Shown here: positions 34,301-43,208 of the stretch, piece after piece | Numbering within the stretch: position 1 is the first letter of the stretch | Layout: every line of letters starts with the position of its first letter | From: an uncultured Pelagibacteraceae bacterium | GTDB lineage: Bacteria > Pseudomonadota > Alphaproteobacteria > Pelagibacterales > Pelagibacteraceae | DNA: 64,000 bases | Assembly (NCBI GenBank): GCA_902595815.1 | Contig: CACJRL010000008.1 | Span: 1-64,000, forward strand | Direction: 5' to 3' | The notes under the pieces: generated by a model | Told to the model about the DNA's origin: nothing | Databases searched by the model: none | Seen by the model: the letters and a program-made list of their open reading frames with translations, nothing else | Made by a program: the position numbers and the translations under genes

Positions 34301-35275
34301 ATGAACAAATATTTTAAGATAATTGTTGTTTTATTATCTTCTCTATTTCTAAGTTTCTCAGCAAATTCAACTGAAGTAAAATTTGGACACGTAGGAAAAC
34401 CTGGATCTTTATTTTCTGCATCAGTTGATCATTTTGCTAAACTTGCAAATGAGAGATTAGGCAGCAAAGGAAAAGTAACTGTTTTTGGTTCTTCGCAACT
34501 TGGTAAAGACAAACAAGGAATGCAAAAACTAAAATTAGGTACAGTTAACATGTGGTTACCTTCATCAGTAATGGCATCTATTCATGATGAGTTTGGTGTA
34601 TTTGATATGCCTTTCATTATTAAAGACAGAAAACACATGAATAAAGTTGAAAGCCAAGTTTTACCAGGTATGTTTAAAAATCTTGAAGATAAAACTGGAT
34701 ACAAAGTTATTGCTGTTTGGGAAAATGGATTTAGACATATCACAAACAACACTAGACCAATTAACACTCCAGGTGACTTAAAAGGAATTAAATTAAGAAC
34801 ACCTAAATCAAAATGGAGAGTTAAAATGTTCCAATCATATGGTGCAAACCCAACTCCAATGTCTTTCTCAGAAGTATTTACTGCTTTGAAAACAGGAACT
34901 ATGGATGGACAAGAAAACCCATATGCTCAGATTGCTAGTGCTAAATTCCAAGAAGTTCAAAAATATTTATCAATCACAGGTCACGTTTACACTCCTGCTT
35001 ATGTAACAGTACATAAAGACCACTGGAGCAAACTTCCTGCAGATGTACAAAGTATTTTAGAGCAAGCTGCTAAAGATACACAAAAATTTGTGTACGCTGA
35101 AGCTGCTAATCTTGAAAAATCTTTATTGGGAGTTATCAAATCAGCTGGAGTTCAAGTTAACGAAGCTGACAAAGGTGCTTTCATTAGTGCAAGTAAAGGA
35201 ATATACGATCAATTCGCGTCAGAAGTACCAACTGGTGGTGCGTTAATTGATAAAGTATCGTCTTTAGCAAATTAA
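34301..35275 (+). CDS. dctP: TRAP transporter substrate-binding protein DctP
   Basis: A 324-aa periplasmic binding protein with a signal peptide (residues 1-23, SFSANS). Conserved DctP features: GSSQLGKDKQGMQKLKLG, DLKGIKLRTPKSKWRV with the carboxylate-binding Arg, and GTMDGQENPYAQI. It belongs to the C4-dicarboxylate/sugar-acid type. GAGGGA about 6 nt before the ATG is a strong Shine-Dalgarno. A 10-bp stem-loop separates it from dctQ. The downstream CoA-enzymes suggest that the imported acid is CoA-activated. Confidence 0.92.
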   Translation: MNKYFKIIVVLLSSLFLSFSANSTEVKFGHVGKPGSLFSASVDHFAKLANERLGSKGKVTVFGSSQLGKDKQGMQKLKLGTVNMWLPSSVMASIHDEFGVFDMPFIIKDRKHMNKVESQVLPGMFKNLEDKTGYKVIAVWENGFRHITNNTRPINTPGDLKGIKLRTPKSKWRVKMFQSYGANPTPMSFSEVFTALKTGTMDGQENPYAQIASAKFQEVQKYLSITGHVYTPAYVTVHKDHWSKLPADVQSILEQAAKDTQKFVYAEAANLEKSLLGVIKSAGVQVNEADKGAFISASKGIYDQFASEVPTGGALIDKVSSLAN

Positions 35276-35287
35276 CATAATTTGTAA

Positions 35288-35310
35288 CAGGCCCTCTATC
35301 AGAGGGCCTG
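35288..35310 (+). terminator. Stem-loop between dctP and dctQ
   Basis: CAGGCCCTCT-atc-AGAGGGCCTG is a perfect 10-bp GC-rich hairpin, 12 nt after the dctP stop and 8 nt before the dctQ ATG. It is followed by nine A, not T, so it is not a classical terminator. It probably protects dctP mRNA from 3' decay and lowers translation of dctQ by sitting on the initiation region. Confidence 0.75.
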
Positions 35311-35318
35311 AAAAAAAA

Positions 35319-35828
35319 ATGACATTGCAAAAATTTATAAATTCTTACGAAAAAATATTAAAACTAATACTGTTTATAATGATGGTAGCATTAGCAGTAA
35401 CAGTTTTGCTTGGTGTCACCTTTCGTTTTGCTGGTAGCGCTTTGGTTTGGTATGACGAGGTTGCAGCTGTTCAGCTTGCTTGGATAACTTATTATGGTTC
35501 AGCCTATGCGGCTTTGAAAGGCTCTCACATAAGTGTTCCAAGTATTTTCAAAGCCTTTCCATTAGCACTTAGAAAAATTTTCTTTGTAGTGTCAAAATTA
35601 GTTGTTTATGGTTTTTTAATATTATTGGCTTACTATGGTTATTTAGTTTTAACTCTTATAACAGGAGAGACTTTAGTAACATTAGAGTGGGTTCCCCAAC
35701 CTTTTGTACAATCAGTTATTCCAATTGCATCATGTTTATTTATTTTATCTGAAACTTTAAGAATTCCTGAAGACTATAAAAATTTAGTTCTTCAAACAAC
35801 AGGTGACGAGCAAACAGGAGATATTTAA
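35319..35828 (+). CDS. dctQ: TRAP transporter small permease DctQ
   Basis: A 169-aa protein with four TM segments. The GVTFRFAGSALVWYDEVA region (about 29-46) and AALKGSHISVPSIFKA show the DctQ pattern, where the acidic residue after the first TM pair and the following HI are conserved. It has no Shine-Dalgarno because the ATG follows an A-tract 8 nt after a strong stem-loop. It overlaps dctM by 1 nt. Confidence 0.9.
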   Translation: MTLQKFINSYEKILKLILFIMMVALAVTVLLGVTFRFAGSALVWYDEVAAVQLAWITYYGSAYAALKGSHISVPSIFKAFPLALRKIFFVVSKLVVYGFLILLAYYGYLVLTLITGETLVTLEWVPQPFVQSVIPIASCLFILSETLRIPEDYKNLVLQTTGDEQTGDI

Positions 35829-37111
35829 TGATAATTCTTACAATGTTTGCAGTCCTTCTACTTCTTTTATCTATCAATGTACCTATCGCTATTGGCCTTG
35901 CAGTAACAACAATTATTGCAATGGTATTGAAGACAGGAACAAGTTTTTTAATTGATACAGCAATAGTTATGTTTGATGGATCTATGAAGTTCCCATTGAT
36001 TGCTATTCCATTATTTATCCTAGCCGGATCAATTATGAATAGTGCAGGTATTTCTAGAAGATTAATAGCTTTTGCTTCAGCGCTTGTTGGATTTATCAAG
36101 GGTGGTTTAAGTATGATCAACATTGCTACCTCTATGTTTTTTGCTGAAATTTCTGGATCTGCGGTTGCTGATGTTGCTGCATTAGGATCTATTTTAATTC
36201 CAGCGATGAAGAAAAAAGGATACCCTGGTCCTTTCGCTGCTGCAGTAACTTCATCTTCAGCATCATTAGCGATAATTATTCCACCTTCAATACCAATGAT
36301 TGTTTATGCGGTTATGGCTCAAAGTTCAGTTGTGCAATTGTTTGTAGCAGGAATAGTTCCAGGAGTAATAGGTGGCTTCTTCTTAATGTTAGCAGCATAT
36401 ATTACTGCAAGACGTAAAAATTTTCCTGTTGAAGAAACATTTAATATTCCAAATGTTAAGAAAACTGCAAAAGATGCAGCATTAGCATTTTTATTACCAA
36501 TTATAATCTTAGGTGGAATTTTTGGAGGAGTTGTAACTGCAACTGAAGGAGCAGGTTTAGCAGTTGTAGCATCATTAGTTATTGGATTTATTTATAAAGA
36601 AATAGATTTTAAAAGATTATACGAGTCAGCTTGTGAAGGAGCAATTCAAACTGCTTCAGTAATGTTATTAGTAGCTGCATCTGTATTACTTGGTGAATTT
36701 TTAACAATTGAACAAATCCCACAAAAAGTTGCAGAGTCAATTATTGATTTTACAAATAATAAATATGCAGTCTTAGGAATACTTAATGTATTTCTTTTAG
36801 TAATAGGTTTCTTTTTACATTCAGTTGCAGCAATAATTTTAACAGTGCCAATTGTTATGCCATTAGTTAATGCTGTAGGTATTGATCCAGTTCACTTTGG
36901 TATAATTGTAACTTTAAATTTAGCAATTGGTCAACAAACACCGCCAGTTGCAAGTGTACTGGTTACAGCTTGTTCTGTTGCAAAAGCAGACATATGGGAT
37001 GTAACAAGATCGAATATATCCTTTATATGTGTATTATTAGTATTGTTAATGCTAGTAACTTATGTTCCAGCTATACCAATGACTTTAGTTGAATTTTTTT
37101 ATAGGAGCTAA
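35828..37111 (+). CDS. dctM: TRAP transporter large permease DctM
   Basis: A 427-aa large permease with about 12 TM helices. DctM features include INVPIAIGLAV, GSAVADVAALGSILIPAMKKKG and SSSASLAIIIPPSIPMIVYAV. It forms the sodium-driven channel with DctQ. It overlaps dctQ by 1 nt and ends directly at the enoyl-CoA hydratase start, so transport and catabolism genes form one operon. Confidence 0.93.
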   Translation: MIILTMFAVLLLLLSINVPIAIGLAVTTIIAMVLKTGTSFLIDTAIVMFDGSMKFPLIAIPLFILAGSIMNSAGISRRLIAFASALVGFIKGGLSMINIATSMFFAEISGSAVADVAALGSILIPAMKKKGYPGPFAAAVTSSSASLAIIIPPSIPMIVYAVMAQSSVVQLFVAGIVPGVIGGFFLMLAAYITARRKNFPVEETFNIPNVKKTAKDAALAFLLPIIILGGIFGGVVTATEGAGLAVVASLVIGFIYKEIDFKRLYESACEGAIQTASVMLLVAASVLLGEFLTIEQIPQKVAESIIDFTNNKYAVLGILNVFLLVIGFFLHSVAAIILTVPIVMPLVNAVGIDPVHFGIIVTLNLAIGQQTPPVASVLVTACSVAKADIWDVTRSNISFICVLLVLLMLVTYVPAIPMTLVEFFYRS

Positions 37112-37894
37112 ATGAGCAAATTAATTAAAGTAATTAAAAAAAATAAACATTTAGTTGAAGTTGTTATCAATAGACCAGAAAAACTAAATGCAATGACTAA
37201 GCCAATGTGGATTGAGCTTGGCAAAGTTTTCAAAAAGTTATCTAAGAATAAAAATTTAAGATGCATCATTATAAGAGGAGAGGGTGGTAAATCTTTTTCA
37301 CCAGGAAATGATATTGGAGAATTTAAAAAACAAAGATCTTCATCAAAATTAGCAAAATCTTATGGTAAATTTTTACACGGAACACTCGGAGCAATTTTTG
37401 ATTGTCCAATACCAACAATTGCTTTGATTGAAGGAATATGTGTTGGAGGTGGATTGGAAATAGCAGGATGTTGTGACATTAGAATTTGTGGCAAAAGCTC
37501 TAGGTTTGGAGTTCCAATTAAAAGATTAGGCTTAACAATGGCTGCAAAAGAACTTGAGGTACTTTTAAAAGTGACCAATTACACAACTGCAATGGAAATA
37601 TTATTTGAAGGAAGAGTCTTTGGAGCTGATGAGGCATTTCAGAAGAGGCTAGTTAATAGAGTAGTTAATGATAAAGATGTTGAAAAAGAAGCTTATAAAT
37701 CAGCTGAATTAATTTGCGAAGGTGCTCCAAAAGTTGCAAGGTGGCACAAGCAATTTGCAAGAAACATTTTAAAAAATGGAAAAGTCACAGAAAAAATAAA
37801 TAATCTAGGTTACAAATGTTACGATACCCAAGACTTTAAAATTGGATATCAATCTTTCCTAAACAAAACAAAACCAAAATTCAAAAATAAGTAA
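37112..37894 (+). CDS. Enoyl-CoA hydratase/isomerase family protein
   Basis: A 260-aa crotonase-fold enzyme. SPGNDIGEFKK supplies the first oxyanion-hole strand and IEGICVGGGLEIAGCCDIRI the second (near residues 105-125), with FGVPIKRLGLTMAA following. The acid/base Glu pair of true hydratases is not clearly placed, so isomerase, hydratase or crotonobetainyl-CoA-type activity are all possible. It starts immediately after dctM and is followed, 3 nt later, by a class III CoA-transferase, a pairing also seen in carnitine-type (CaiB/CaiD) pathways. Confidence 0.88.
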   Translation: MSKLIKVIKKNKHLVEVVINRPEKLNAMTKPMWIELGKVFKKLSKNKNLRCIIIRGEGGKSFSPGNDIGEFKKQRSSSKLAKSYGKFLHGTLGAIFDCPIPTIALIEGICVGGGLEIAGCCDIRICGKSSRFGVPIKRLGLTMAAKELEVLLKVTNYTTAMEILFEGRVFGADEAFQKRLVNRVVNDKDVEKEAYKSAELICEGAPKVARWHKQFARNILKNGKVTEKINNLGYKCYDTQDFKIGYQSFLNKTKPKFKNK

Positions 37895-37897
37895 TAG

Positions 37898-39091
37898 ATG
37901 ACCGCATCATTAAAAGGCATTCGTGTACTTGAGATGGCACAAATAATGGCTGGTCCTACATGTGGATTACTATTAGCTGATCTTGGTGCGGAGGTAATTA
38001 AAATAGAAAAGACACCTGGCGGAGATGATACCAGAAACTTCTTGCCACCAGAAATTAATGGTGAATCTGCAGCTTTCATGATGATGAATAGAAATAAGAA
38101 AGGTATCGCATTAAATTTAAAAGACAAAGATGGAATAGAAATATTTAAAACTATGGTAAAAAATTCTGATGTAGTTTTGGAGAATTTTAGAAAAGGAACA
38201 TTAGAAAAATTAGGCGTTGGATATGATGTTATGTCAAAAATCAATCCTAAAATCATTTTATGTGAAATATCTGGATACGGTAGAACTGGTCCTTACGCAG
38301 ATAAAGGAGGATTTGATTTAGTTGCACAAGGCATGAGTGGATTAATGAGTATTACTGGTGAAAGCAAAGATAAACCACCAATGAAAGTAGGTGCACCTAT
38401 TACAGATATTACAGCTGGTTTACTTGCGGCTAGTGGAATTTTAGCAGCATTAGTTTACAGAGAAAAAACTGGTGAAGGACAAAAAGTTGATACCTCTTTA
38501 TATGAAGCGGGTATTGTTCATACTTACTGGCAGTCTGCTATTGCAGGTGCAACTGGAGAGTCGCCTGGACCTTTAGGTTCAGCACATCCTTTAACAGCTC
38601 CTTATCAAGCATTTAAAACAAAAGATAAATGGATAACGGTAGGTGCTTCAAATCAAAATACTTGGCTTATGTTACTCAAAGCAATTGGTCGTGAAGATTT
38701 GCAAGAAAATGAAAAGTTTTCATCTAACTTAAACAGAAAACAAAATTTAAAAGAACTAGTTAATATTCTTAACGAAGAACTAATTAAAAAAACTTCTAGT
38801 GAATGGTTAAAAATCTTTGATGATAATGGATTACCATGCGGACCTATTAACTCGATAACAGACATGTTTAAAGATCCTCAAACAATTGAAAGAGAAATGG
38901 TTATAGAGGTAGATAATAAAAAAGCTGGTAAAAGTAGGGCTATTGGTATGCCAATTAAATTTTCAAAAAGTAAAACAGAAAAATCAAAAGGTGCTCCAAA
39001 TTTAGGAGAACATACTAAAGAGGTTATGCAAATTTTTGGTTACAAAGATGACCAGATTGAAGATTTTTATAACAGAAAAGTAATTCTTTAA
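37898..39091 (+). CDS. CoA-transferase class III (CaiB/BaiF family)
   Basis: A 397-aa family III CoA-transferase. VLEMAQIMAGPTCGLLLADLGAEVIKIE is the typical N-terminus, with the catalytic Asp near 170 in KVGAPITDITAGL; RNKKGIALNLKD and ISGYGRTGPYADKGGFD are family motifs. It moves CoA between carboxylates, activating the acid taken up by the upstream TRAP system before the hydratase step. Formyl-, crotonobetainyl- or succinyl-CoA donors are possible. It converges with the large FAD oxidase, with overlapping stops. Confidence 0.9.
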   Translation: MTASLKGIRVLEMAQIMAGPTCGLLLADLGAEVIKIEKTPGGDDTRNFLPPEINGESAAFMMMNRNKKGIALNLKDKDGIEIFKTMVKNSDVVLENFRKGTLEKLGVGYDVMSKINPKIILCEISGYGRTGPYADKGGFDLVAQGMSGLMSITGESKDKPPMKVGAPITDITAGLLAASGILAALVYREKTGEGQKVDTSLYEAGIVHTYWQSAIAGATGESPGPLGSAHPLTAPYQAFKTKDKWITVGASNQNTWLMLLKAIGREDLQENEKFSSNLNRKQNLKELVNILNEELIKKTSSEWLKIFDDNGLPCGPINSITDMFKDPQTIEREMVIEVDNKKAGKSRAIGMPIKFSKSKTEKSKGAPNLGEHTKEVMQIFGYKDDQIEDFYNRKVIL

Positions 39092-41991
39092 TTAACAGTT
39101 TCAAAAATTTTAAATAATAATTCTGAGACATGCTTACCTTTTTTCTCAGATAAATCAGATATTTGATGTCTGCAGCTTGTACCATTTGCAACTATAAAAT
39201 CTTTTTCACCACTATTATTGATTGCAGGTATCAAAGAAAGATTTGCCATTTTTTTGGAGACATCATAAGTCTTACTGTCATATCCAAATGAACCAGCCAT
39301 ACCACAACAACTAGAATCTATCATTTTATTATTAATATTTAATTCTGATAAAAGATTAGTTAGCCCTTTCATTCTATCCTGTGATTTTTGATGACAGTGT
39401 CCATGAATTAATACATTTTGATCAAACTTATTTGCTTTAATTTTATTATTATTTCTTATTTGTTCTAAAATAAATTCCTCAAGTAGATAAAATTTATTTT
39501 TAATTTGTTCTTTATTATTTACATTCTTTAAAGTCTGATATTCATCATTAAATGTTAATAAACAGGATGGTTCAATACCTACAACTGGTAAATCTACATA
39601 ATTATTTTGTATAACGTAATCATTAAATCTATTTAGTTCTTCAGATGCTTTGTCTAATTGACCATAAGATATATAAGTTCTGCCACAGCAAAGGGGTCTC
39701 TTTAATTTATCTTTACCAAAACTTGGTATAATTGCCTGAAAACCAAATTTATTTAGTACTTTAATTGCATAAACCAAATTTTCATTTTCAAAATTAATAT
39801 TAAATGTATCTGCAAATAAAATTACTTTGTTTTCTGATACTGTCTGACTTTCATAAATCTCTCGTAACGCGTTCTGGTTTTGAACTTCAGGCATAGTCCT
39901 TGCAGTTGCAAAACCAAACTTTTCAACAATTGTTGAGATTAGCGGTATATTTTTGATCTTATTGAATATAGGAGCAACAATTTTTAATAACCAAATAAGT
40001 CTTGGCATATCTGAAATAACTCTATCTTTAATTCGCATACTAAATTTTTTATAGTAATGAGAAAGAAACTCAGATTTCATCTTAGCCATATCAACCGACA
40101 TAGGACATTCTCTTTGACAAGCTTTACAGCTCACACATAACTCCATAGTTTCATACATTTCATTTGATGCAAATGAACCCTCTGGAAGTTGATTAGATAA
40201 AGCTAATCTTAAAGTATTTGCTCTACCTCGGACTAAATCTTTTTCTTCTTTAGTTACTCTGTATGATGGACACATCACACCAGAGTCTAACTTTCTACAA
40301 GCTCCATTGTTATTACACATCTCAACAGCATCAGAGAATTGACCCCAATTAGACCAATCATAATGTGTATCTATATTTTCTGTTTGATAACCTGACTTGT
40401 ATCTCATTAGAGATCTATCATTTGATTTAAATGGTCGAACAATTTTTCCAGGATTTAAAAGGTTTTTACTATCGAATGTATCTTTTATTTCTTCAAATGC
40501 ATTTGTGATTTTTTTTCCAAACATCATCTCATGAAATTCTGATCTAACAATTCCATCACCATGCTCACCAGAATGAGAACCTTTATAATCTTTAACCATT
40601 TCAAAAGCCTCTTCAGATATAGATCTCATATTTTGTATATCTTTGTCAGATTTCATATTTAAAACTGGTCTTACGTGAAGAGTTCCAACAGATGCATGAG
40701 CATAAAACATTCCACTTGTCCCATATTTTTTAAATATTTCTTTTAATCTTGCTGTGTAATCAGCTAGGTGTTCTAAAGAAACTGCACAATCTTCAATGAA
40801 GGCAACTGGTTTTTTATCACCTTTCATTGACATCAAAATATTTAATCCTGCTTTTCTTATTTCAAAAACTTCTTTCTGCTCTGATAGATCTGAATAATAT
40901 GAAAACTCATTTTTTTTGTTTTGGTTTAAAACTAAGTATTCTAGATCCTTTATTTTCTTTTCATATACACTTTTCTCTGTATCAATAAACTCAACCATCA
41001 AAACTGCTTCAGGATTTCCTTTGATGTATTTTTTTATACCTCCAGCATACATTGGTATTTCTTTTGCCAAATTTAATAAATTTTGGTCCATCAACTCAAC
41101 ACAAGTTGGTTTTAATTTTACAATCTCTTTTGATAATTCCATTGCTTGATGAAAATTATCAAAGTAGCAGACACCTAAAATTTTATTCTTTGGTATTTCG
41201 GATAACTTTAATTTTATTTTATTGAATAAAGACAATGTTCCTTCAGAGCCAACAAGAAGATTGGATGAGTTAAATCCTTCTGGATCAATTAAATCAATGT
41301 TATATCCTCCAACTCTTCTTTGTGTTGTTGGCCAATTAGCATCAATTTCGCTTCCAACCTGTTGTCTCACATCTATGAATTTATCTATTATTTTATAAAG
41401 TCTGTCTTTGTTGTTCTTTGTGGCTAAATAATTCTTATTTATTTGATCAAAATTAAATATAGAGCCATCATCTAATATTGCTTCAATAGCTAATACGTTA
41501 TGAACCATGTTCCCATAATATAAAGATCTTGATCCACAGGAATTGTTAGCTGACATTCCTCCAATTGTTGCTCTACTACTTGTTGAAACGTCTACTGGAA
41601 ACCAAAGTCCATGAGGCTTCAAATAAGTATTTAGATGATCTAACACGACACCTGGTTGAACCCATACATATTTTTCTTCAACGTTAAGTTCTAAAATTTT
41701 ATTTTGATGTTTGCTGTAATCTAATACAACGCTCTCTCCGACAGTCTGACCACATTGAGAACTTCCACCACCTCTAGCTAATAGAGGAACGGAATTCTTT
41801 TGCGAATATTCCATTAAACTTAATACATCATTGGTATCTTTTGGAAGAACTACACCAAGTGGTTTAATTTGATACACAGAAGCATCGGTACTGTATCTTC
41901 CTCGTGAGAATTCATCGAATAAAGTTTTTCCATCAACTTTACTGCTAATTTCTTTACCAATCTTTTGTATCTGATCTGAATTAAACCGCAT
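39088..41991 (-). CDS. FAD-linked oxidase/Fe-S protein (D-lactate or 2-hydroxyacid dehydrogenase type)
   Basis: A 967-aa membrane-peripheral dehydrogenase fusing a GlcD-like half with a GlpC-like half. Residues about 35-270 bind FAD (VPLLARGGGSSQCGQ and DVSTSSRATIGGMSANNSCG), 280-520 form the FAD-oxidase C domain, about 570-635 hold Cys-rich iron-sulfur sites (CNNNGACRKL, CVSCKACQRECP), and 740-960 carry CCG domains (LCCGRTY, SSCCGMAG). It would oxidise D-lactate or another 2-hydroxyacid to the quinone pool. It is followed on this strand by none within 3 nt and preceded by the enolase-family gene 17 nt upstream, suggesting a common acid pathway. Confidence 0.88.
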   Translation of the reverse strand: MRFNSDQIQKIGKEISSKVDGKTLFDEFSRGRYSTDASVYQIKPLGVVLPKDTNDVLSLMEYSQKNSVPLLARGGGSSQCGQTVGESVVLDYSKHQNKILELNVEEKYVWVQPGVVLDHLNTYLKPHGLWFPVDVSTSSRATIGGMSANNSCGSRSLYYGNMVHNVLAIEAILDDGSIFNFDQINKNYLATKNNKDRLYKIIDKFIDVRQQVGSEIDANWPTTQRRVGGYNIDLIDPEGFNSSNLLVGSEGTLSLFNKIKLKLSEIPKNKILGVCYFDNFHQAMELSKEIVKLKPTCVELMDQNLLNLAKEIPMYAGGIKKYIKGNPEAVLMVEFIDTEKSVYEKKIKDLEYLVLNQNKKNEFSYYSDLSEQKEVFEIRKAGLNILMSMKGDKKPVAFIEDCAVSLEHLADYTARLKEIFKKYGTSGMFYAHASVGTLHVRPVLNMKSDKDIQNMRSISEEAFEMVKDYKGSHSGEHGDGIVRSEFHEMMFGKKITNAFEEIKDTFDSKNLLNPGKIVRPFKSNDRSLMRYKSGYQTENIDTHYDWSNWGQFSDAVEMCNNNGACRKLDSGVMCPSYRVTKEEKDLVRGRANTLRLALSNQLPEGSFASNEMYETMELCVSCKACQRECPMSVDMAKMKSEFLSHYYKKFSMRIKDRVISDMPRLIWLLKIVAPIFNKIKNIPLISTIVEKFGFATARTMPEVQNQNALREIYESQTVSENKVILFADTFNINFENENLVYAIKVLNKFGFQAIIPSFGKDKLKRPLCCGRTYISYGQLDKASEELNRFNDYVIQNNYVDLPVVGIEPSCLLTFNDEYQTLKNVNNKEQIKNKFYLLEEFILEQIRNNNKIKANKFDQNVLIHGHCHQKSQDRMKGLTNLLSELNINNKMIDSSCCGMAGSFGYDSKTYDVSKKMANLSLIPAINNSGEKDFIVANGTSCRHQISDLSEKKGKHVSELLFKIFETVN

Positions 41992-42008
41992 AAAACTTAA
42001 TTAAAGGT

Positions 42009-43163
42009 TTATTTATTTTTGTAAACCAGTTTACCGAACTTTTTTAACGCGGCCTCTGAAATCTCTAAACCTAAACCAGGTTTTTCATTTAAATGTATCC
42101 ATCCATCACTCATTTTGTGTGAATTTTCAAATAATTGAGCTTGAAGAGGATCTCTTTCATCATCAAATGACTCAACAATTCTTCCTGCTGGAGTTGATGC
42201 TACTAATGGTGCATGAATATAACAATCATGATGTGGAGCTACATCTATATGATTTAATTCACACAGTGCAGAAAGTTTTTTTCCATTAGTAAAACCACCA
42301 AACATTGTACAATCAAATTGTAAAATTTGTATTGCCTCTTCTTCAATCATGGACCTACATCCATAAATAGTTATTTCACTTTCACCACCTGATAATGGAA
42401 TTTTGGTTTGCTTTGATAAAAGTTTTAAAGTCCTTCTATCATCTTCCCATCTAACTGGTTCTTCAATCCATGTAGGATTAAATCTCTCAAATTCTTTTAC
42501 ACCTTCAATTGCAGTTTTTAGATCCCATGCTCTATTGACATCAATCATTAAACCTTTTTGATCTCCAATTTCATCTCTAATAATTTCTAATCTCTTAGCG
42601 TCTTCTTTGATACTAAGTCCTCCAACTTTAACTTTAAAACTTTGATGACCAATATTTACTAATTTTTTAATTTCATCTCTTAATTCTTTTTCATCTTTAC
42701 CATCTCTGTAGTAAGCACATGTAACATAAACAGGAATTTTATTTCTGTATCCTCCAAATAATTTGTACAATGGGATGTTTGATGCCTTTCCTATTAAATC
42801 CCAACAAGCAATATCTAAAGCTGCTGAAATTCTGATTAATGCTTCTCTGCTCCAACCTTTTTCGCTACTGGTTCGAGTATCAGTTAATTTGAAAATTTTT
42901 TCATAAATTTTTTCAGGGCAAAACGGATCTTCACCAATTAATAAATCTTGTAAGCCATTTGAAAATGGTTTGATGATTGGAGTAATATCAGTGTAGCTTG
43001 TTGCTAAACCAAATCCTGAATGACCATCTTTAGTTTTAATTTTAATTAAGAGTTCATTAGCTGTTGGTACAATAAAGTGACTAACCCAATGTGGTTTTAC
43101 TTCATCTGGATTATTAAGAACATAAACCTCTAAGCTATCAATTAAATTACTACTATTTGTCAT
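42009..43163 (-). CDS. Enolase-superfamily enzyme (mandelate racemase/muconate lactonizing type)
   Basis: A 384-aa enolase-superfamily member. The barrel has FKVKVGG with the Lys base (near 170), the metal acids in LMIDVNRAW (Asp), PTWIEEPV (Glu) and SGGESEI (Glu), and the C-terminal VAPHHDC His. This set matches the mandelate racemase and D-sugar-acid dehydratase subgroup, so it racemises or dehydrates a 2-hydroxyacid. It is 17 nt upstream of the FAD/Fe-S oxidase on the same strand and divergent from the aminotransferase gene, 45 nt away. Confidence 0.88.
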   Translation of the reverse strand: MTNSSNLIDSLEVYVLNNPDEVKPHWVSHFIVPTANELLIKIKTKDGHSGFGLATSYTDITPIIKPFSNGLQDLLIGEDPFCPEKIYEKIFKLTDTRTSSEKGWSREALIRISAALDIACWDLIGKASNIPLYKLFGGYRNKIPVYVTCAYYRDGKDEKELRDEIKKLVNIGHQSFKVKVGGLSIKEDAKRLEIIRDEIGDQKGLMIDVNRAWDLKTAIEGVKEFERFNPTWIEEPVRWEDDRRTLKLLSKQTKIPLSGGESEITIYGCRSMIEEEAIQILQFDCTMFGGFTNGKKLSALCELNHIDVAPHHDCYIHAPLVASTPAGRIVESFDDERDPLQAQLFENSHKMSDGWIHLNEKPGLGLEISEAALKKFGKLVYKNK

Positions 43164-43208
43164 ACATTATAAATTTGCTTATATAATTTCTTTAGCATAT
43201 ACAGCGGT

